From the NCBI RefSeq assembly GCF_039543825.1, contig NZ_BAABKM010000002.1, positions 2,698,133 to 2,762,132 on the forward strand: a stretch of 64,000 nucleotides of DNA, written 5' to 3'. This stretch comes from Nocardioides conyzicola. Lineage in GTDB: Bacteria > Actinomycetota > Actinomycetes > Propionibacteriales > Nocardioidaceae. Shown one piece after another: positions 57,107 to 64,000 of this stretch; position 1 is the first letter of the stretch; each line of letters opens with the position of its first letter. The notes under the pieces were generated by a model. It saw only the letters and a program-made list of their open reading frames with translations. It had not been told where the DNA came from and did not search any database. Position numbers and translations under genes: made by a program.

Positions 57107-57470
57107 CCGGGGTTTCGACACGGGCCTAGCGGCCCTGCTCTACCAGCGGCGGTGGGTTGCGGCCGGAAACCCGGGCGCCAACCGCAACCCACCGCCCGCC
57201 GTACCCGCGTAACTGCCTATCGGCGACCAGTTCGAGCAGACCCGCGGGCCGCGCTCATCGCCCTGCCTTCACGTCCGGGGTTTCGAGACGGGCCTGGCGG
57301 CCCTCCTCAACCACCGGGATCAGGGACCCGTGGCCGGAAAGTCGGGCGCCGACCGCCACCACCCACCCGCCGTACCCGCGTAACTGCCTATCGGCGACCA
57401 ATTCGAGCAGACCCGCAGGCCGCGCTCGTCGCCCTGCCTTCACGTCCGGGGTTCCGAGACCGGCCTGACG
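57107..57470. repeat. About 170-bp imperfect direct repeats, 2.1 copies, in a 550-nt gene-free gap
   Basis: The word CCGGGGTTTCGA starts copies at 57107 and 57275, and a variant CCGGGGTTCCGA starts a third, truncated copy at 57446 (periods 168 and 171). Within each copy GCCGTACCCGCGTAACTGCC and the following segment up to CTGCCTTCACGT are nearly identical, while the first third varies. The rest of the gap (57009-57561) shows no gene; its right end holds the devR promoter. Confidence 0.8.
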
Positions 57471-57510
57471 ACCCGAGCGGCCCGCAGGCAACGGACAGTC
57501 GGACGCACTC

Positions 57511-57524
57511 GGGACCTTCGACCC
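57511..57524 (+). promoter_or_regulatory. DosR/DevR-type box upstream of devR-like gene
   Basis: GGGACCTTCGACCC, preceded by TC, resembles the DosR box (GGGACTTTNGTCCC; two differences). Its centre is about 43 nt upstream of a start point expected from TACGAAT (57549-57555), a position usual for an activator. Autoregulation is inferred. Confidence 0.55.
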
Positions 57525-57561
57525 GCGCGCGAGAGCAGACCGGACTGGTACGAATGACCTC

Positions 57562-60260
<2,699 letters not shown>

Positions 60261-60317
60261 GACAGCCTCCTCAGGTGGTCTTCCCACCATCGTGCGTCGT
60301 GCCGGAGCGCTGCCGCA

Positions 60318-60331
60318 GGGCCGTTGGTCCC
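60318..60331 (-). promoter_or_regulatory. DosR/DevR-type box upstream of the PNPOx-fold gene
   Basis: On the minus strand TCGGGACCAACGGCCC ends here, sharing TCGGGACCnnCGnCCC with the box before the devR-like gene and pointing toward the PNPOx-fold gene. Centre about 64 nt from that ATG. Confidence 0.5.
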
Positions 60332-60350
60332 GAGTTCGTGAGGACGACGC

Positions 60351-60860
60351 CTACGGGCGACCGCTGAGCGTCATCAGCTGCATGACCGGGAAGTCGTCGG
60401 CCAACCACGACGGCTGGACCTCGCCCACGACCGTCCACCCCCGGTGCCGGTAGACCTCGACCGCGCGGTCGTGCACCGGTACGACGTCGAGCACCGGCTG
60501 CCGGCCCGACGCGATGATCCAGTCGACCGCGGTGTCGTGCAGCCGGCCGCCGACGCCGGTCCCGATCGCGTCGGAGCCCACGAAGAGGACGGCCAGCTCG
60601 GCGAGCTCCTCGGTACCGGTCGCGGCGACGAAGTGCTCGCGGAGGTGACCGCCGAGCGCATAGACGGCGACGTGGCCGACCACTCGGCCGTCGACCTCGG
60701 CGACCCAGGCGCGCTCCTCGCCCGGCCGCACCAGGAAGTCCTCGACGGGGAGGGGCAGCGGCCACCGGACGGGGTACTGCGTCGCGGCCTGCTGCTCGGC
60801 GAGGACCTGCGCCAGCACCGGGACATCCTCGGCGCGGCGCTCCCGGATGATGACCGTCAC
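60351..60860 (-). CDS. GNAT-family N-acetyltransferase
   Basis: 169 aa with the acetyl-CoA binding fold: ERAWVAEVDGRVVGHVAVY (motif D/C), LAVLFVGSDAIGTGVGGRLHDTA (motif A, Q/RxxGxG variant) and AVEVYRHRGWTVVGEV (motif B). Substrate unknown. GTG overlaps the stop of the upstream YchJ-like gene (GTGA). Confidence 0.88.
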   Translation of the reverse strand: MTVIIRERRAEDVPVLAQVLAEQQAATQYPVRWPLPLPVEDFLVRPGEERAWVAEVDGRVVGHVAVYALGGHLREHFVAATGTEELAELAVLFVGSDAIGTGVGGRLHDTAVDWIIASGRQPVLDVVPVHDRAVEVYRHRGWTVVGEVQPSWLADDFPVMQLMTLSGRP

Positions 60861-61222
60861 GCGAAGTCGCCGTCCACGTAGACCCACCGACCGCCGCGCT
60901 GCTCGAACCGGCTGCGCTCGTGCTGCTCCCCGGCCACACCGCCGCGCTCGTACGACGCGGTGAACTCCACCCAGTCGTCACCCGCACCGAGGATGGTCAG
61001 CCCGGTCCAGGTCCGGCCCGGGTCGGGGGAGAGGTCGTCGGGCCGCGTGCGCGGGTGCCAGGTGCGGAAGACGTAGTCGGAGTCGCCCACGGCGTACGCC
61101 GCGTAGCGCGACCGCATCAGCTCCTCGGGCGTCTGCGCGAGAGCGGCGCCGCGGTGCAGCCGACCGCAGCAGGCGTCGTACGACGCACCTGATCCGCAGG
61201 GGCAGTTCTGTTGCAGGGCCAC
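60857..61222 (-). CDS. YchJ-family (UPF0225) SEC-C motif protein
   Basis: 121 aa: an N-terminal zinc-binding SEC-C-like motif CPCGSGASYDACCGRLH and a NTF2-like domain (MRSRYAAYAVGDSDYVFRTWHP split, then VEFTASYERGG and the basic/aromatic end). Function unknown. Starts an operon with the acetyltransferase gene. Confidence 0.9.
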   Translation of the reverse strand: MALQQNCPCGSGASYDACCGRLHRGAALAQTPEELMRSRYAAYAVGDSDYVFRTWHPRTRPDDLSPDPGRTWTGLTILGAGDDWVEFTASYERGGVAGEQHERSRFEQRGGRWVYVDGDFA

Positions 61223-61279
61223 CCCGTGACCCTAGGTGCAGCCGAAACGGAGACGTAACCCGTTTGTGGAACAGCGCAG

Positions 61280-61291
61280 TAGCGTGAGGGA
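61280..61291 (+). promoter_or_regulatory. TAGCGT -10-like element and GAGGGA just before the AAA+ gene
   Basis: TAGCGT (61280-61285) is followed by GAGGGA and then the GTG start. Either a leaderless start or a ribosome-binding site directly at the start; the two cannot be told apart here. Confidence 0.35.
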
Positions 61292-62680
61292 GTGACTTCC
61301 GCACCTGACATCGCCACCGTCGGTCAGCTCCGCGCCTCCGGCCACGTCCAGCAGACGCTCCGCGAGGAGATCCGCACCAACCTGCTCGCGGCCCTGCGCG
61401 AGGGACGCGACCCGTGGCCTGGACTGCACGGCTTCCAGGACACCGTCATCCCGCAGCTCGAGCGCGCCCTGATCGCCGGTCACGACATCGTGCTGCTCGG
61501 CGAGCGCGGCCAGGGCAAGACCCGGCTGCTGCGCACGATGGTCGGCCTGCTCGACGAGTGGACCCCGGTGATCTCCGGCTCCGAGCTCGGCGAGCACCCG
61601 TACGAGCCGATCACCCACGCCTCGCAGATCGCAGCGGCGACGTACGGCGACGACCTGCGGGTCTCGTGGCGGCACCGCGACGAGCGGTACGCCGAGAAGC
61701 TCGCGACGCCGGACACGAGCGTCGCCGACCTGATCGGCGACGTCGACCCGATGAAGGTCGCGGAGGGCCGCTCGCTCGGTGACCCCGAGACCATCCACTT
61801 CGGCCTGATCCCGCGCAGCCACCGCGGCATCGTCGCGATCAACGAGCTGCCGGACCTCGCCGAGCGGATCCAGGTCGCGATGCTCAACGTGATGGAGGAG
61901 CGCGACATCCAGATCCGCGGCTACGTGCTGCGGCTGCCGCTCGACGTGCTCGTCGTCGCGAGCGCCAACCCGGAGGACTACACCAACCGCGGCCGCATCA
62001 TCACGCCGCTGAAGGACCGCTTCGGCGCCGAGATCCGCACGCACTACCCGACCGAGCTCGAGGACGAGGTCTCGGTGATCCGGCAGGAGGCCGACCTGGT
62101 CGCCCAGGTGCCGGACTACCTGGTGGAGATCCTCGCCCGGTTCACTCGCGCGCTGCGCGAGTCCAGCTCCGTCGACCAGCGCTCGGGCGTCTCCGCGCGG
62201 TTCTCCATCGCCGGCGCCGAGACGATCGCGGCGGCCGCGCTGCACCGCGCCACCGTGCAGGGCGAGCCGGAGCCGGTGGCCCGCGTGGTCGACCTGCAGA
62301 CCGCGGTCGAGGTGCTCGGCGGCAAGATCGAGTTCGAGAGCGGCGAGGAGGGCCGGGAGGACGAGGTGCTCACGCACCTGCTCCGCACCGCCACCGCCGA
62401 GACCGTGCGCCACCACTTCCGGGGCATCGATTTCGCCGTGCTCGTGCAGGCGGTCGAGGCCGGCGCCATGATCACGACCGGCGAGCAGGTCACCGCGCGC
62501 GACTTCCTCACCGGCCTCCCGGTGCTGGGGGAGTCGGAGCTGTACGACGAGGTCTGCGACCGCCTCGGCGCCACCAACGACGGCCAGCGGGCGGGCGCCA
62601 TCGAGCTCGCGCTCGAGGGGCTCTACCTCTCCCGCAAGGTCGGCAAGGACACCGACGGATCCGAGACCGTCTATGGCTGA
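61292..62680 (+). CDS. AAA+ ATPase of the magnesium-chelatase ChlI/MoxR-like type
   Basis: 462 aa: Walker A GERGQGKT (about 70-77), Walker B/ELP box GIVAINELPDLAERIQVAMLNVMEE (in two parts), sensor 1 VVASANPEDYTNRGR, and Arg-finger-type RIITPLKDRFG. Resembles mycobacterial Rv0958. Such ATPases load metal or remodel a VWA partner; a candidate partner starts at 63056. Confidence 0.9.
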   Translation: MTSAPDIATVGQLRASGHVQQTLREEIRTNLLAALREGRDPWPGLHGFQDTVIPQLERALIAGHDIVLLGERGQGKTRLLRTMVGLLDEWTPVISGSELGEHPYEPITHASQIAAATYGDDLRVSWRHRDERYAEKLATPDTSVADLIGDVDPMKVAEGRSLGDPETIHFGLIPRSHRGIVAINELPDLAERIQVAMLNVMEERDIQIRGYVLRLPLDVLVVASANPEDYTNRGRIITPLKDRFGAEIRTHYPTELEDEVSVIRQEADLVAQVPDYLVEILARFTRALRESSSVDQRSGVSARFSIAGAETIAAAALHRATVQGEPEPVARVVDLQTAVEVLGGKIEFESGEEGREDEVLTHLLRTATAETVRHHFRGIDFAVLVQAVEAGAMITTGEQVTARDFLTGLPVLGESELYDEVCDRLGATNDGQRAGAIELALEGLYLSRKVGKDTDGSETVYG

Positions 62681-63059
62681 GCTGCACGTCGAGGTCGTCC
62701 TCGGTGCGGGCTCGCGGACCTTCACCGGAGGAGCCCTGCTCGACCACGGATGGTCGGACGAGGGGATCACCGTCGACGCCGAGCCGACCGGGGCCCACCA
62801 GCTGCTGGTGTCGGTCGGCTGCTGTGTCGTCAACGACGTCTACCGGGAGGCCCAGCCGGGCGTGCAGGTCGACGGTGTCACGGTGCGCGTCTCGGGCGAG
62901 CTCGACGCCGAGTCCTGGGCGCGGGCCGAGATCACCTACGAGGTCGACATCGACTCCCCGGAGGACGAGGACGTGATCGCGCGGCTGCTGGCCCAGGTCG
63001 AGGCCGTCGCGGAGATCCCACGGGTGCTCCAAGGAGAGGTCACGGTGGGCCGGCGATGA
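62673..63059 (+). CDS. OsmC-like protein
   Basis: 128 aa. HQLLVSVGCCVVNDVYREA followed by GVQVDGVTVRVSGEL and EITYEVDID resembles OsmC/Ohr hydroperoxide-reductase folds. Two adjacent Cys occupy the helix where OsmC has one peroxidatic Cys; no second, distant Cys is present, so peroxidase activity is uncertain. The gene overlaps the ATPase by 8 nt and the next gene by 4 nt, an unusual place for this family. Confidence 0.72.
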   Translation: MAELHVEVVLGAGSRTFTGGALLDHGWSDEGITVDAEPTGAHQLLVSVGCCVVNDVYREAQPGVQVDGVTVRVSGELDAESWARAEITYEVDIDSPEDEDVIARLLAQVEAVAEIPRVLQGEVTVGRR

Positions 63060-64000
63060 GGAACCGCTCCCGTTTCAAGAGGTACGACGGCGGCGACCCG
63101 CTCGCCCCGCCGGTCGACCTGGCCGAGGCGCTCGACGCCATCGGCGACGACGTGATGGCGGGCTACTCGCCCGAGCGGGCGATGCGCGAGTTCCTGCGAC
63201 GCGGCGGCCGCGACCAGAGCGGCCTCGACGACCTGGCCCGCCGGGTCGCGGAGCGGCGGCGCGAGCTGACCCAGCGGCACAACCTCGACGGCACCCTCCA
63301 GGAGGTCAAGGACCTGCTGGACAAGGCGGTGCTCGAGGAGCGCAAGCAGCTCGCCCGCGACGCGATGATGGACGAGGGCGACCGGGCGCTGCGCGAGATG
63401 CAGCTGGACAACCTGTCGCCCAACACGGCGGCCGCGGTGAGCGAGCTGTCGTCGTACGACTGGGCGAGCCGGGAGGCCCGCGAGGACTACGAGAAGATCA
63501 AGGACCTGCTCGGCCGCGAGCTCCTGGACCAGCGGTTCGCCGGCATGAAGGACGCGCTCGAGAACGCCACCGACGAGGACCGCGCCGCCGTCAACGAGAT
63601 GCTCGGCGACCTCAACTCGCTCCTCGAGAAGCACCGGCTGGGTGACGACACCCAGCAGGACTTCGACGAGTTCATGGACAAGCACGGCGACTTCTTCCCG
63701 GAGAACCCGCAGAACATCGACGAGCTGCTCGAGTCCCTCGCCCAGCGCTCGGCCGCCGCTCAGCGGATGCTCAACTCGATGTCGCCCGAGCAGCGGCAGG
63801 AGCTGATGGAGCTCTCCGCCGGCGCGTTCGGCTCGCCTGAGCTGATGGAGTCGCTGGGCCGGCTCGACGACAACCTGCAGGCGCTGCGCCCCGACCTCGA
63901 CTGGGGCGGCTCCGAGCAGATGGGCGGCGAGGAGGGCCTCGGCCTCGGCGACGGGACCGGTGTCTTCCAGGACCTGGCCGACCTCGACCAGCTCTCCGAG
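63056..64000 (+). CDS. VWA-type protein, N-terminal part (runs off the window)
   Basis: 315 residues visible, reading RFKRYDGGDPLAPP at the N-terminus, then long charged helices (about 35-270) rich in Glu/Arg/Leu, ending in LADLDQLSE. The helical N-terminus and the position after a ChlI-like ATPase match actinobacterial VWA proteins (as Rv0959 beside Rv0958); the VWA domain itself would lie beyond the right edge, so this is an inference. ATG overlaps the OsmC-like stop. Confidence 0.75.
   Translation, partial: MRNRSRFKRYDGGDPLAPPVDLAEALDAIGDDVMAGYSPERAMREFLRRGGRDQSGLDDLARRVAERRRELTQRHNLDGTLQEVKDLLDKAVLEERKQLARDAMMDEGDRALREMQLDNLSPNTAAAVSELSSYDWASREAREDYEKIKDLLGRELLDQRFAGMKDALENATDEDRAAVNEMLGDLNSLLEKHRLGDDTQQDFDEFMDKHGDFFPENPQNIDELLESLAQRSAAAQRMLNSMSPEQRQELMELSAGAFGSPELMESLGRLDDNLQALRPDLDWGGSEQMGGEEGLGLGDGTGVFQDLADLDQLSE

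Noticed and set aside
57009..57561. CRISPR array or insertion-sequence ends in the repeat region
   Set aside because: Repeats are about 170 bp, imperfect and only about two copies; no short regular spacers, no transposase, no terminal inverted repeats.

Overview
The window is GC-rich (about 70%), tightly packed bacterial DNA. Many genes start at GTG or TTG, and neighbours often overlap by 4 nt (ATGA/GTGA). The content points to an actinobacterium of the Nocardioides/Propionibacteriales type: mfd-SurA-like-mazG, eno-FtsB-DUF501-ppx, a fused cydDC, a GDSL esterase beside cystathionine beta-synthase, a DUF222/HNH (13E12-family) gene, DevR/DevS-type regulators, and candidate PhoP, Rex, KstR and DosR-type sites. 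The genus is an inference.

Region 1 (1-22009) is the most unusual part. Two tandem, paralogous cassettes are built on a high-affinity phosphate (Pst) ABC transporter. Cassette A enters from the left edge: pstA end, PstS-like protein, a 916-aa surface protein, a sortase-fold protein, a second PstS-like protein, a small membrane protein, an Ig-repeat protein and pstB. Cassette B is complete from pstC: pstC, pstA, PstS, an 864-aa surface protein, a sortase-fold protein, a PstS-Ig fusion and pstB, followed by a lytic transglycosylase. Each cassette therefore encodes three different PstS-fold or PstS-like exported proteins. Both sortase-fold proteins have lost the catalytic His (to Arg) and Cys (to Ala). 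The PstS proteins carry a Gly-rich linker and a C-terminal membrane helix instead of a lipobox. The phosphate-binding motif is canonical in cassette B and degenerate in cassette A. A PHO-box-like 11-nt direct repeat precedes cassette B. I read this as a membrane-anchored, wall-spanning phosphate or phosphate-ester capture system with a divergent second copy.

Region 2 (22129-24929) holds a histidine kinase/response regulator pair on the minus strand and a gene-poor stretch before mfd. Region 3 (24930-36756) is core genome: mfd, a SurA-like lipoprotein, mazG, a CheY-like regulator with a MASE1 kinase, enolase, a FtsB/DivIC-like protein, DUF501, exopolyphosphatase, a YtxH-like protein, family-5 uracil-DNA glycosylase, and a class-I-shaped tRNA with a UAA (Leu) anticodon. 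Region 4 (36766-44302) has membrane and MmcQ-like proteins, a Bax-inhibitor-1 homologue, a four-gene ABC exporter/two-component operon, and a GDSL esterase.

Region 5 (44375-53756) has cbs; a DUF35/lipid-transfer thiolase pair behind a KstR-like operator; and cydA-cydB-cydDC (bd oxidase) behind a Rex-like operator. Region 6 (53778-61222) has an XRE regulator divergent from a short-chain dehydrogenase, a DUF222-HNH gene next to about 170-bp repeats, and a DevR-like regulator whose DevS-like kinase is encoded tail-to-tail with overlapping 3' ends. Two copies of a shared TCGGGACC-type box precede devR and a flavin-binding (PNPOx-fold) gene. GNAT and YchJ proteins follow. Region 7 (61292-64000) is an AAA+ ATPase, an OsmC-like protein and the start of a protein resembling the VWA-type partner of such ATPases, in one overlapping operon that runs off the right edge.
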